64,000 bases of DNA from Paraburkholderia tropica. Its GTDB lineage: Bacteria > Pseudomonadota > Gammaproteobacteria > Burkholderiales > Burkholderiaceae. This document shows positions 51,535 to 60,489 of the stretch, piece by piece. The stretch is taken from contig NZ_FNZM01000003.1 of NCBI RefSeq assembly GCF_900109265.1, positions 62,001-126,000 on the forward strand. Reading direction: 5' to 3'. A program made the translations under genes and the position numbers. The first letter of the stretch is position 1. Each line of letters starts with the position of its first letter. The notes under the pieces are model-generated. The model was given only the letters and a program-made list of their open reading frames with translations. It was not told where the DNA came from and made no database searches.

Positions 51535-51640
51535 AAAAAGCAAGCAAAAAGACGGTGTGAAGCGAATGCGCAGACGAAAGCTTTGGGTGACCGCGAGCGG
51601 GCGTTGAGCGGTTCAGTGGGCGTTCTGTCAGTTTGGTTCG

Positions 51641-51700
51641 GTCGGTGATTTGGCCGGTGATTTGGCCGGTGATGTTGCCGGTGTATTGCCCGGCGGTTTG
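51641..51700. repeat. 12-bp tandem repeat, about five units
   Basis: Consecutive units based on GCCGGTGATTTG start at 51641, 51653, 51665, 51677 and 51689. The second is the consensus and the last two are degenerate. The array lies in noncoding DNA about 230 bases upstream of the MFS exporter. Confidence 0.75.
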
Positions 51701-51846
51701 CCATCTTTCAGATGAGACCGGTTCGCAGCGTATCACCTGTTGCACGTTCGCGCATGACAACGCCGCATCCGCGATCACGAATCAGCGCTCGTTGGCCGAC
51801 ATCTCGGATGTGGGGTGTATCGAGTCCGGCTTCGTTCGCCACCGAT

Positions 51847-52029
51847 ATGCAACTGACTATATTGCGCGCAAACGAAACGGCAAATCGCTTTCACACCGAG
51901 ACGCAGCGTGCGTTCTTGGTGGTGATCGTGCGGCGCGACGCGGCGCTGATCGGCTGTTGCGTGAGCTTGCGTTCGGCGATGGAAAGCGTCCGCGAAGGAC
52001 AGTTCTTCGCGTCATTATATGATTTGTAG
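51847..52029 (+). CDS. Possible small protein, unknown
   Basis: A 60-residue reading frame (starts MQLTILRANETANRFHTETQ and ends EGQFFASLYDL) with a balanced amino-acid mix, unlike the Arg/Ala-rich shadow frames elsewhere. A core segment (RAFLVVIVRRDAALIGCCVS) recalls small DUF1488-type proteins, but the match is weak. No good ribosome site precedes the ATG. It could equally be a decayed gene fragment. Confidence 0.25.
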   Translation: MQLTILRANETANRFHTETQRAFLVVIVRRDAALIGCCVSLRSAMESVREGQFFASLYDL

Positions 52030-52794
52030 ACAATGACGATCCCGTTTGCCAAAAAATGTGCGCATGAAGCGGTGTGCCTCGATGGGTATTCTGGGCTGGA
52101 AGGCGCAGATCTCGTGCCTTCACGTGATCGTCGCTTCACTTTTGCCACGCGCTATCAGATGAACGGCCAGGCGCACAAGCCGGTGCAAAAACGCGCTTCA
52201 ATCGCAACCGCTTATCGTGTGCGATGACGATTGCGAAGTCGCGATCGACGGTATCGATCGCTTCATTTCGCCACGCCACTCAAGCGCGAATCGAATCGCC
52301 CTTGGCGGCCATTGGCGTCCTGGCGGATCATCGTTCTTAAAAGAAAAACACAACCGCAGACGTGCGCGACTACCGATAGTCGAAATCACGATGCCGGTCT
52401 TGCATGAAAAATGCGGTAAAGACGGCGCAGCACTTTTTTCGCGGCGATAGAAGCCTGCGCAAGCGCATGCACAAGCGTCGTATGTTTCAATTTTTGAAAC
52501 TGCGGACCGGCTTCATCAAGCGCACGACATGGCATGCGAAGAGAAAAATGACTGGGTATTTCGTTCGCTGTTAGCTTGTGGTGAAAGCGTTCGAAAGATT
52601 TTCGTGGCGAAAAAGTCAATTTCAGCCCGTCTATTGATCGAATACGGACACGCAATTTGCATGTGTTGCCGATTTGCCTTCATAATCTGCGTGGCGCAAT
52701 GATATCGCCACAATGTCTCCGGCCAAACTTCGAGATGCCAAAGAAGTCTTTTTCAGGCAGAGCCGGCAGACGCATTCCTGACAGGGAGGGAAGA

Positions 52795-53355
52795 ATGGTT
52801 ACGCTCGACTCGATCAACTCGAAAATTGCAAAACTCCAGAAGCAGGCGACCGCCATTGCGGAAAAGCAGACTTCGGTCGGCCTCGCGAAAATTCGCGATC
52901 TGATGCACAAGCATGGCTTGAGCCTCGTCGATATCGAAAGCTTTGTCGGGAAAAGGCGCGGTCGCAAGCCGGGCGTCAAGGCCGCGAACGGCGTCGTTAA
53001 AACGCGGCGTGCAAGCGCGCCGGTCGCGCCGAAATACGCCGACCCGAAAACGGGCGCAACGTGGACCGGCCGTGGCCGTGCACCGGCCTGGATTCGCGAC
53101 GTGAAAGACCGCTCGAAATTCCTGATCGCCGGCGCGGTGGAAAGCAAGGCCGCCGCAGCAAAGAAAGCACCGGCAAAACGCGCTGCGGCCAAGAAGCCGG
53201 TTGCAGCGAAGAAGGCCGCTGGCCGTCGCGCAGCAGCACCGGCTGGCGCCACGCGCGCACGCAAGACCGTCGCTGCGAAAAAGCGCGGTGCGCCGCGCAA
53301 GACGGCTGCAAAGGCGGCAACGACTGCTGCAGCACCGGCAGCGGCTGCAGAATAA
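52795..53355 (+). CDS. H-NS family nucleoid protein with histone H1-like tail
   Basis: Protein of 186 residues. Residues ~1-50 form the N-terminal helical oligomerisation part (VTLDSINSKIAKLQKQATAI). Residues ~80-100 are the H-NS DNA-binding motif (YADPKTGATWTGRGRAPAWI), which targets AT-rich DNA. From about 115 onward the protein is a Lys/Ala/Pro-rich tail (AAAKKAPAKRAAAKKPVAAK) like histone H1 or AlgP, an extension absent from enterobacterial H-NS. The ATG at 52795 is fixed by an excellent GGGAGGG site. It is monocistronic and surrounded by lower-GC noncoding DNA. It probably silences horizontally acquired genes. Confidence 0.92.
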   Translation: MVTLDSINSKIAKLQKQATAIAEKQTSVGLAKIRDLMHKHGLSLVDIESFVGKRRGRKPGVKAANGVVKTRRASAPVAPKYADPKTGATWTGRGRAPAWIRDVKDRSKFLIAGAVESKAAAAKKAPAKRAAAKKPVAAKKAAGRRAAAPAGATRARKTVAAKKRGAPRKTAAKAATTAAAPAAAAE

Positions 53356-53478
53356 AGCCGCATGGCGGTCGAATAACCGTGGCTGGCGGAGCGCTGCTTC
53401 GCTTTTCAATGGCGCAATGCCGGCTACGGTTGTTAATTCCTTTACCGCTTCACCGCTTGATCGTTTCGACCGCTCAGT

Positions 53479-53517
53479 TCAACAGCTAACATCAACAGCT
53501 AACTTCAACAGCGAGTC
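53479..53517. repeat. 13-bp tandem repeat, about 2.6 copies
   Basis: TCAACAGCTAACA (53479), TCAACAGCTAACT (53492) and a partial TCAACAGC (53505) lie head to tail in noncoding DNA downstream of the H-NS-like gene. Confidence 0.75.
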
Positions 53518-54098
53518 GGTTTATCTTCCGCTCCTCCAATCTGCAATCTGCAATCGCGTGGTGCATTCTGCTGCACTGCGCCAATTCCACTCGATTTCCC
53601 TACATTTCCAGTTAGCCCTGAATCGCGCGACGAGAAAACTCGCGCGCCAAAAGTTGGGCGACTCGCGGAAGCCGAACCGTTTTTCCCCAGGCGCGTTTTA
53701 ATTCGCCCGACTTCGGACGAACACGTTTCTGCATCGCCAGTCCGCTGAAGGCGGCACATATTTGATCAGGTTTCCGAACGATTCAAGCGCCCTCGATCGC
53801 AAGGCGTTCGCTTTCATGCGCCTGTCGTTAGTCCGGCCGACAGGCGCTCGTCGTGCCCGCCTGATCGTTTTCACCTACGCTTTCGACAGACGATCTCCAC
53901 CCGGCCGCACGGACACCCGCACGCCCTTCGATCGAATTCAGCGGGTTTCTCCGATTTCATGCCCCCCGCGCGGAGCCCGATTGCGAAGTCTTGCAATCCC
54001 CATCTGTTTCGTTTATCGACTGGTTCGCGCGCCACTGCGTTCGGGCACCGCGCGGTGATCCGACGCAAGCCACGCCAGGCCTTATGCGGCTTGGCTTT

Positions 54099-54114
54099 CA
54101 GGCTTGCAAGCCTG
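54099..54114. promoter_or_regulatory. 16-bp perfect palindrome upstream of the LigJK-region MFS gene
   Basis: CAGGCTTGCAAGCCTG reads the same on both strands and lies about 205 bases before the MFS start. It is a plausible operator for a dimeric regulator encoded elsewhere, since no regulator gene adjoins the cluster. Confidence 0.35.
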
Positions 54115-54319
54115 GCGCGGAAAGCGTCGCGCTGCCCCTTGCATTCCACGTTCGGCGGCTTGACTTGTGGTTAACCCGTAGTAGCCTCGGGTCGGCGGTC
54201 TCCTTATTGTCAGCGCCAATCGACCGGAAAATCCGGCGAGCGCGGCTAGACAAGATGAATTCGCGGTGCGCGTAGCACGAATGTGCGGGCAGCACCGCCA
54301 TGACAGAGGAGACGAGGCA

Positions 54320-55669
54320 ATGGCGGGGAGCAGGGTTATCGACATCAAGGCCTTCATCGACGAGCAGAAGATTACGGCGTACCAGTGGTTGCTGGTCGCA
54401 CTGTGTTTTCTCGTGGTGACGGCGGACGGCATGGACGTGGCGATCATGGGTTTCGTCGCGCCGCCGATTCTTCACGAATGGGCGATTTCCCGCCCCGCGT
54501 TTGGCCTCGTCATGAGCGCGGCGCCGCTCGGCCTCGTGATTGGCGCGCTGGTGGCGGGTCCGTCGTCGGACCGTTTCGGGCGCAAGGTGGTGTTGCTGTC
54601 GTCGATTTTCGTCTTCGGGATCTTCACGATCGCGACAGCGTTCACGAGCACGCCGACTGAAATGGCCGTGCTGCGTCTGCTGACCGGTATCGGTCTCGGC
54701 GCGGCGATGCCGAACACGACGACGCTGCTGTCGGAGTACGCGCCGCAACGCAAGCGCGCGCTGATGATCACCATCATGTTCACGGGCTTCAATCTGGGCT
54801 CGGCGCTGATTGGTTTCGTCGCGGGCTGGCTGATTCCGACGCACGGCTGGCGTGCGGTGCTGATCGTCGGCGGTGCGTTGCCGCTGGTGATGATCCCGCT
54901 GCATCTGTGGCTGCTGCCGGAATCGGCGCGTCTGCTGGCGGTGCGTGGTGCGGCCTCGGCGCGGATCGCGCAGATCCTGAACCGCGTCTGCGAAGGCCGC
55001 TTCACGGGTGAGGAGCGCTTCATCTCGAACGAGCCGCCGGTGCCGTCGCGCAAGCCCATCGGCATCCTGTTCTCGCAGGGCTATGGCGCGATGACGCTGC
55101 TGTTGTGGGTGACGTATTTCATGGGCCTGCTGGTGATTTATCTGCTGACGGGCTGGCTGCCGACGCTGATCAAGGACGCGGGCCTTTCGGTGACGGTCGC
55201 GGCCAATGTGACGGCGATGTTCCAGATCGGCGGCACGATCGGTGCGGTGATCGTCGGCTGGCTGATGGACAAGACGCGTCCCGCGCCGGTGATCAGCGCG
55301 GCTTACGTGGGCGGCGGGCTGTGCGTGCTGGCGGTGGCGTCGGTGGGCGCGCTGTCGTCGAGCTTGACGATGCTCGTGTTTGCTGCGGGCTTCTGCATGA
55401 GCGGCGCGCAGACGGGGTTGAATGCTTTTGCGCCGGGCCGTTATCCGACCCAGGCGCGCGCCACGGGCGTGAGCTGGATGCTGGGCATGGGCCGTTTCGG
55501 CAGCATTTTCGGCTCGGCGATCGGCGGTGCGCTGCTCGGTCTCGGCTGGGGTTTCGAGTCGATTCTCGCGACGCTGGCGGTGCCGGCGGTGCTCGCAGCC
55601 ATCGCGATCCTGTTCGCGCAGCGTACGAGCGTGGCGGCGGCGAACGCGACGGTGGGCGCCTCGCATTGA
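54320..55669 (+). CDS. MFS aromatic acid:H+ symporter (AAHS family)
   Basis: Inner-membrane protein of 449 residues. The start VIDIKAFIDEQKITAYQWLL and the charged first helix ALCFLVVTADGMDVAIMGFV are characteristic of the AAHS family (PcaK, GalT, BenK types). GPSSDRFGRKVVLLSSIFVF is the loop-2/3 motif. It most probably imports gallate, protocatechuate or a related acid, because LigJ and LigK genes follow on the same strand, 37 bases downstream. The ATG at 54320 has GAGGAGACGAGG upstream, which excludes the longer frame to 54266. Confidence 0.9.
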   Translation: MAGSRVIDIKAFIDEQKITAYQWLLVALCFLVVTADGMDVAIMGFVAPPILHEWAISRPAFGLVMSAAPLGLVIGALVAGPSSDRFGRKVVLLSSIFVFGIFTIATAFTSTPTEMAVLRLLTGIGLGAAMPNTTTLLSEYAPQRKRALMITIMFTGFNLGSALIGFVAGWLIPTHGWRAVLIVGGALPLVMIPLHLWLLPESARLLAVRGAASARIAQILNRVCEGRFTGEERFISNEPPVPSRKPIGILFSQGYGAMTLLLWVTYFMGLLVIYLLTGWLPTLIKDAGLSVTVAANVTAMFQIGGTIGAVIVGWLMDKTRPAPVISAAYVGGGLCVLAVASVGALSSSLTMLVFAAGFCMSGAQTGLNAFAPGRYPTQARATGVSWMLGMGRFGSIFGSAIGGALLGLGWGFESILATLAVPAVLAAIAILFAQRTSVAAANATVGASH

Positions 55670-55706
55670 ACCGTTTCAAGAATTTTTCATGTAGTACGGA
55701 ATACTG

Positions 55707-56732
55707 ATGATCATTGACATCCACGGTCACTACACGACCGCTCCCAAGGCGCTGGAAACGTGGCGCAACCGCCAGATCGCGGGCATCAACAGCCCGTCGG
55801 AGATGCCGTCCGTCTCCGAGCTGAAGATCAGCGACGACGAGCTGCGCGAGTCGATCGAGCAGAACCAGCTGCGCCTGATGCGCGAGCGCGGCCTCGACCT
55901 CACGGTGTTCAGCCCGCGCGCCAGCTTCATGGCGCACCACATCGGCGATTACGAAGTCTCCGCTACGTGGGCCGCGATCTGCAACGAGCTGTGCTACCGC
56001 GTGAGCCAGCTGTTTCCGGAGCATTTCATTCCAGCCGCGATGCTGCCGCAAAGCCCCGGCGTGGATGTCGCAACCTGTATTCCCGAACTCGTGAAGTGCG
56101 TGGAGCAGTACGGCAATGTGGCGATCAATCTGAATCCGGATCCCTCGGGCGGCCACTGGACGAGCCCGCCGCTCTCCGACCGCTCGTGGTATCCGATCTA
56201 TGAAAAGATGGTCGAATACGACATTCCGGCGATGGTGCACGTGAGCACGAGCTGCAACGCGTGCTTCCACACCACCGGCGCGCATTATCTGAACGCGGAC
56301 ACGACGGCGTTCATGCAATGCCTCACGTCGGATCTGTTCCGCGATTTCCCCACGCTGAAATTCGTGATTCCGCACGGCGGCGGCGCGGTGCCGTATCACT
56401 GGGGCCGTTTCCGCGGCCTCGCGCAGGAAATGAAAAAGCCGCTGCTCGAAGAGCATCTGCTGAAAAACATTTTCTTCGACACCTGCGTGTATCACCAGCC
56501 GGGCATCGACCTGCTGACGAAGGTGATTCCGGTCGACAACATTCTGTTCGCCAGCGAAATGATCGGCGCGGTGCGCGGCATCGATCCGCAAACGGGCCAT
56601 TATTTCGACGATACGAAGCGCTACGTGGAAGCCGCGGACATGAACCCGGACCAGCGCTACAAGATTTACGAAGGCAATGCGCGTCGCGTGTATTCGCGCC
56701 TCGACGCCACGCTCAAGGCACAAGGACGTTGA
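55707..56732 (+). CDS. ligJ: 4-oxalomesaconate hydratase, LigJ type (amidohydrolase superfamily)
   Basis: Enzyme of 341 residues that hydrates 4-oxalomesaconate to 4-carboxy-4-hydroxy-2-oxoadipate in the protocatechuate 4,5-cleavage and gallate pathways. It aligns over its whole length with Sphingobium LigJ as I recall it: [20 protein letters not shown] with the metal-binding Hx[52 protein letters not shown] with a metal His, [15 protein letters not shown] and [20 protein letters not shown]. The next gene starts two bases after its stop. Confidence 0.93.
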   Translation: MIIDIHGHYTTAPKALETWRNRQIAGINSPSEMPSVSELKISDDELRESIEQNQLRLMRERGLDLTVFSPRASFMAHHIGDYEVSATWAAICNELCYRVSQLFPEHFIPAAMLPQSPGVDVATCIPELVKCVEQYGNVAINLNPDPSGGHWTSPPLSDRSWYPIYEKMVEYDIPAMVHVSTSCNACFHTTGAHYLNADTTAFMQCLTSDLFRDFPTLKFVIPHGGGAVPYHWGRFRGLAQEMKKPLLEEHLLKNIFFDTCVYHQPGIDLLTKVIPVDNILFASEMIGAVRGIDPQTGHYFDDTKRYVEAADMNPDQRYKIYEGNARRVYSRLDATLKAQGR

Positions 56733-56734
56733 AC

Positions 56735-57418
56735 ATGACTGAACTCGGAGTGGTGTATCGCAACATCGCCCGCGCGGAACGCCGCGCGGCGGACGAACTC
56801 GGCGCGCTGGGCAGCGCGACCGTGCACGAAGCCATGGGCCGCGTCGGCCTGATGAAGCCGTATATGCGGCCGATCTACGCGGGCGCGCCGGTGAGCGGCA
56901 CGGCCGTGACGGTGCTGCTGCATCCCGGCGACAACTGGATGATGCACGTGGCCGCCGAGCAGATTCAGCCCGGCGACATCGTGGTCGCGGCCATCACGGC
57001 CGAATGCACCGACGGTTATTTCGGCGACCTGCTGGCGACCAGCTTCAAGGCGCGCGGCGCGCGTGCGCTGATCATCGACGGCGGCGTGCGCGACGTGAGC
57101 GTGCTGCAGGAAATGGGCTTCCCGGTGTGGAGCAAGGCCATTTCGTCGAAGGGCTGCATCAAGGCGACGCTCGGCTCGGTCAACATTCCCGTGGTGTGCG
57201 CGGGCGCGCTCGTGAATCCGGGCGACGTGATCGTGGCCGATAACGACGGCGTGGTCGTGGTGCCGGCGGCGAAGGCCGTCGATACGCTCGATAAAGCCAT
57301 CGCACGCGAATCGTTCGAAGGCGAAAAACGCGCGAAGCTCGCTTCGGGCGTGCTCGGCCTCGACATGTACAAGATGCGCGAGCCGCTCGAAAAGCTCGGG
57401 CTGCGCTATATCGACTGA
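56735..57418 (+). CDS. ligK: 4-carboxy-4-hydroxy-2-oxoadipate aldolase / oxaloacetate decarboxylase
   Basis: RraA-like aldolase of 227 residues that splits the LigJ product into pyruvate and oxaloacetate. Features are [40 protein letters not shown], the active-site segment [20 protein letters not shown] with the substrate Arg and metal Asp, and [15 protein letters not shown]. Length and the N-terminal SATVHEAMG motif fit LigK/GalC/HMG aldolase rather than RraA regulators. It starts two bases after ligJ with AAGGA upstream, so the pair is translationally linked. Confidence 0.94.
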   Translation: MTELGVVYRNIARAERRAADELGALGSATVHEAMGRVGLMKPYMRPIYAGAPVSGTAVTVLLHPGDNWMMHVAAEQIQPGDIVVAAITAECTDGYFGDLLATSFKARGARALIIDGGVRDVSVLQEMGFPVWSKAISSKGCIKATLGSVNIPVVCAGALVNPGDVIVADNDGVVVVPAAKAVDTLDKAIARESFEGEKRAKLASGVLGLDMYKMREPLEKLGLRYID

Positions 57419-57510
57419 GTGGTTTTCGCTGGGTTGTCGCGGTTGTCGTAGCGCTTCGGCGCATGCAGGCAAGTGAGGCACGGCATCAGGCAGGTGGAAG
57501 GAGACAGAGC

Positions 57511-58845
57511 ATGTTCAAGTGGTACACCGAGTTGACGAAGCCGGAGAAGCGCACCTACTGGGCGTGCTTCAGCGGCTGGGGACTCGATGCGATGGATACG
57601 CAGATGTATGCCCTCGCGATTCCCACGCTGATCGCCCTCTGGGGCATGACGCGCGGCCAGGCCGGCATTCTGGGCACGACGGTGCTCATCATGGCGTCGC
57701 TGGGCGGCTGGATCGCGGGTATTCTCGCCGACCGCTACGGACGCGTGCGCATCCTGCAGATCACCATTCTGTGGTTCTCGGCGTTCACGCTGCTCTCCGC
57801 GTTCACCGACTCGTTCTGGCAACTGATGATCACGCGCGGGCTGCAAGGCCTCGGCTTCGGCGGCGAATGGGCCGTGGGCGCGGTGCTCATCAGCGAAACG
57901 ATCCGTCCGCAAGTGCGCGGCCGCGCGGTCGGCTCGCTTCAGGCGGGCTGGGCCGTGGGCTACGGCGTGGCCGTGCTGCTCTCCACCTTGCTGTTCAACA
58001 CGCTCGAACCGGCGCTCGCGTGGCGCGTGATGTTCGCCATCGGCCTGCTGCCGACGCTGCTCGTGCTGTGGATTCGCCGACACATCAAGGAAGCGCCGGT
58101 GTTCGCGCAGATCCAGCGCGAGCACGCCGAGGACCGCCCGAGCATCTGGGAAGTGTTCGCCGCGCCCACGCGCATGACCACCTTCAAGGCGATCCTGCTG
58201 ACGTTCGGCATCTACGGCGGCAACTACGTGATGATTACGTGGCTGCCGGCGTATCTGAAACTCGCGCTGCATCTGTCGATCACGAACGTGGGCGGCTATC
58301 TCGCGATCAACATTCTCGGTTCGTTCGCGGGCGCGTTCCTGAACGGCTGGATGGCGGATCGCTTCGGCCGCCGTTATACGTTCATCGTGATCGCGTGCCT
58401 GCAGGCGATTGCCGTGGCCACGTACACGCTCGTGCACATCACGCTGCCGGTCACGCTGGTGCTCGGCTTCGTGCTGGGCACGCTGCAATCGGGCACGGCG
58501 GCGGGCACCGGTGCGTATATCGCCGAACTGTTCCCGACGCGCATCCGTGCATCGGCGCAAGGGCTGTGCGGCAACGCGGGCCGCGCGATCGGCGCGATCA
58601 TGCCGACGATGGTCGGCGTGCTGAGCGCGAAACTCGAACTCGGCGCGGCGATGGGCATCTGCGCGTGCGTCTCGTATCTGCTCGTGGTGACGGCGGCGCT
58701 GATGCTGCCCGAAACGCGCGGCCGCGATCTCTCGCAGGTCGCAACGGACGACGACGCGGAGCGCGCGCAAGACACGCAACCCTCCGACGCGCGTCTGCAA
58801 CGCGTGAGCGTCACCGAGGACGCAGGCGGCGCGCGCCGCCCGTAA
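57511..58845 (+). CDS. MFS transporter, metabolite:H+ symporter type
   Basis: Inner-membrane protein of 444 residues with 12 hydrophobic segments. WGLDAMDTQMYALAIPTLIA and GWIAGILADRYGRVRILQIT mark the sugar/metabolite symporter group, with GLGFGGEWAVGAVLISETIR as the family's central motif and AELFPTRIRASAQGLCGNAG in the second half. AGGAG lies before the ATG at 57511; an ATG at 57463 is excluded on that ground. It follows ligK by 92 bases and is a second, differently classed transporter for the pathway. A strong terminator hairpin ends the cluster. Confidence 0.9.
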   Translation: MFKWYTELTKPEKRTYWACFSGWGLDAMDTQMYALAIPTLIALWGMTRGQAGILGTTVLIMASLGGWIAGILADRYGRVRILQITILWFSAFTLLSAFTDSFWQLMITRGLQGLGFGGEWAVGAVLISETIRPQVRGRAVGSLQAGWAVGYGVAVLLSTLLFNTLEPALAWRVMFAIGLLPTLLVLWIRRHIKEAPVFAQIQREHAEDRPSIWEVFAAPTRMTTFKAILLTFGIYGGNYVMITWLPAYLKLALHLSITNVGGYLAINILGSFAGAFLNGWMADRFGRRYTFIVIACLQAIAVATYTLVHITLPVTLVLGFVLGTLQSGTAAGTGAYIAELFPTRIRASAQGLCGNAGRAIGAIMPTMVGVLSAKLELGAAMGICACVSYLLVVTAALMLPETRGRDLSQVATDDDAERAQDTQPSDARLQRVSVTEDAGGARRP

Positions 58846-58861
58846 ATCAGACGTGATGCAG

Positions 58862-58897
58862 CAACGGCGCCGCGTGGAGGCTCACGCGGCGCCGTTG
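58862..58897 (+). terminator. Intrinsic terminator of the LigJK cluster
   Basis: Perfect 15-bp arms CAACGGCGCCGCGTG (58862-58876) and CACGCGGCGCCGTTG (58883-58897) enclose a six-base loop and are followed by TCATTTCT. It lies 16 bases after the MFS stop. Confidence 0.75.
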
Positions 58898-59006
58898 TCA
58901 TTTCTGCCCGCCGACATGGCGCTCGCGAAGGGATCGCGCCCCGTTCGACACGCGTGAAATCGCGCCATCGCCGCCCTCGCGGATCGTTCCCGCTAGAATT
59001 GGCAGC

Positions 59007-60389
59007 ATGGACGCCGCCTGCGCGCATCCGACACTCCCTGCCATTCTCCGATTCGATCCACGCGTGACCACCGCCACCCTCGAACAACTGCGCGCCGGCC
59101 GCCTTGCCGGCGCACGACAGCTCAAGCTCGCTTGCGGGTTGACCGAATTCCCGCGCGAGATTTTCGATCTCGCCGACACGCTGGAAGTGCTCGACCTTTC
59201 GGGCAACGCGCTGACTTCGCTGCCCGACGACCTGCCGAAGCTGCGCCATCTGCGCATTCTGTTCGCGTCGAATAATCCGTTTACCGCGTTGCCGCCGATG
59301 CTCGGCGATTGCGCGTCGCTGAGCATGGTCGGTTTCAAGGCGAACCGCATTCGCCACGTTGCGGCGAGCGCGCTGCCGCCGTCATTGCGCTGGCTGATCC
59401 TGACCGACAACAACATCGATGCGTTGCCGCAGGAAATCGGCGAACGTCCGCAATTGCAGAAACTGATGCTGGCGGGTAACCGGCTGCGCGCGCTGCCGGA
59501 GACGATGGCGGCCTGCGAGCGGCTCGAACTGCTGCGGCTGTCGGCGAACCGGCTCGACGCGTTGCCGGACTGGCTGTTGCGTCTGCCGCGGCTCGCGTGG
59601 CTCGCTTATGCGGGCAATCCGCTGAATGCGATGCGCGAACAGGCTGCGCTCACGGATGCCTCGGTGCCCGATATCGACTGGCATACGCTCGCGCTCGGGC
59701 AAACGCTGGGCGAGGGCGCGTCGGGCGTGACGCATCGCGCGACGCGTCTGTTGAAGGACGGGCATCCGGCCGAAGCGGTCGCCGTGAAGCTGTTCAAGGG
59801 CGCGGTGACCAGCGACGGATTGCCGGAACTGGAAATGGCGGCGTGTTTGCAGGCGGGGCCGCATCCGAATCTGATTCCCGTGCTGGGCAAGGCCACGGGG
59901 CATCCGCTCGGCGAGCATGGGCTCGTGATGGCATTGATCGATCCGGCGTTCGGCAATCTCGCCGGGCCGCCGAGTCTCGATTCGTGCACGCGCGATGTGT
60001 ACGCCGCCGATACGCTGTTCGACCGGACCGTGGCGCTGCGGATCGCGAGCGGAATGGCGTCGGCGGCGCGGCATCTGCATCGGCGCGGGATCATGCACGG
60101 CGATCTGTATGCGCACAATATTCTGCATGACGGCGCGGGGCACGCGTTGCTCGGGGATTTTGGCGCGGCGTCGTTGTTCGACGCGCGCGACGAGTCGCTG
60201 GCGCAGTCGCTCGAGCGGATCGAGGTGCGGGCGTTCGGGTGTTTGCTCGAGGAACTGGCGTCTCGCCTGGTGGGGGAGGCTGGCGAGCTGGCTGCGGCGT
60301 TTCAGGCACTGGTTACGGATTGTCTGGCCGCAAGCGTCGAGCACAGACCGTCGTTCGACGAGGTCGTGGAGCGCCTGGCGCCGCTATAA
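59007..60389 (+). CDS. Leucine-rich repeat / Ser-Thr protein kinase fusion
   Basis: Protein of 460 residues. Residues ~36-210 hold about seven leucine-rich repeats of the LxxLxLxxNxLxxLP type (LEVLDLSGNALTSLPDDLPK). Residues ~225-460 are a eukaryotic-like kinase: glycine loop GEGASGV (235-241), ATP Lys at 261 in AVAVKLFKG, catalytic HGDLYAHN (364-371; HGD instead of HRD) and DFG (384-386). No membrane segment or signal is present, so it is cytosolic. LRRs are expected to bind a protein partner. It is a single gene, convergent with the Na/Pi transporter gene. No partner phosphatase is adjacent. Confidence 0.9.
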   Translation: MDAACAHPTLPAILRFDPRVTTATLEQLRAGRLAGARQLKLACGLTEFPREIFDLADTLEVLDLSGNALTSLPDDLPKLRHLRILFASNNPFTALPPMLGDCASLSMVGFKANRIRHVAASALPPSLRWLILTDNNIDALPQEIGERPQLQKLMLAGNRLRALPETMAACERLELLRLSANRLDALPDWLLRLPRLAWLAYAGNPLNAMREQAALTDASVPDIDWHTLALGQTLGEGASGVTHRATRLLKDGHPAEAVAVKLFKGAVTSDGLPELEMAACLQAGPHPNLIPVLGKATGHPLGEHGLVMALIDPAFGNLAGPPSLDSCTRDVYAADTLFDRTVALRIASGMASAARHLHRRGIMHGDLYAHNILHDGAGHALLGDFGAASLFDARDESLAQSLERIEVRAFGCLLEELASRLVGEAGELAAAFQALVTDCLAASVEHRPSFDEVVERLAPL

Positions 60390-60489
60390 CGGATATGGCG
60401 GCGCGGGCGCGGGCGCGCCGCGAATGCACCGTCTGCGGCACCGTCTGGAACACGTCGGCGAGCAGGAGCAGCGAGCAGGAACAGCGGCG

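Larger units (their letters stand above)
51416..52794. other. Gene-poor region with lower GC and short repeats
   Basis: About 1.4 kb with no confident gene. It holds the MFS promoter with a small inverted repeat, a 12-bp tandem repeat, one possible 60-residue protein gene (51847-52029), and the H-NS-family promoter region near 52,600-52,790. GC is visibly lower than in flanking genes, which in an otherwise GC-rich chromosome suggests remnant or acquired DNA. Confidence 0.5.
53356..54319. other. Noncoding region between H-NS-like and MFS genes
   Basis: Nearly 1 kb without a supported gene; reading frames here are short, overlapping and lack ribosome sites. It holds a 13-bp tandem repeat and a 16-bp palindrome (listed separately). 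The ribosome site GAGGAGACGAGG for the next gene lies at its end. Confidence 0.55.

Noticed and set aside
53505..54275. Several short frames in the region after the H-NS-like gene
   Set aside because: They overlap each other on both strands, lack ribosome sites and have no recognisable sequence; treated as noncoding.
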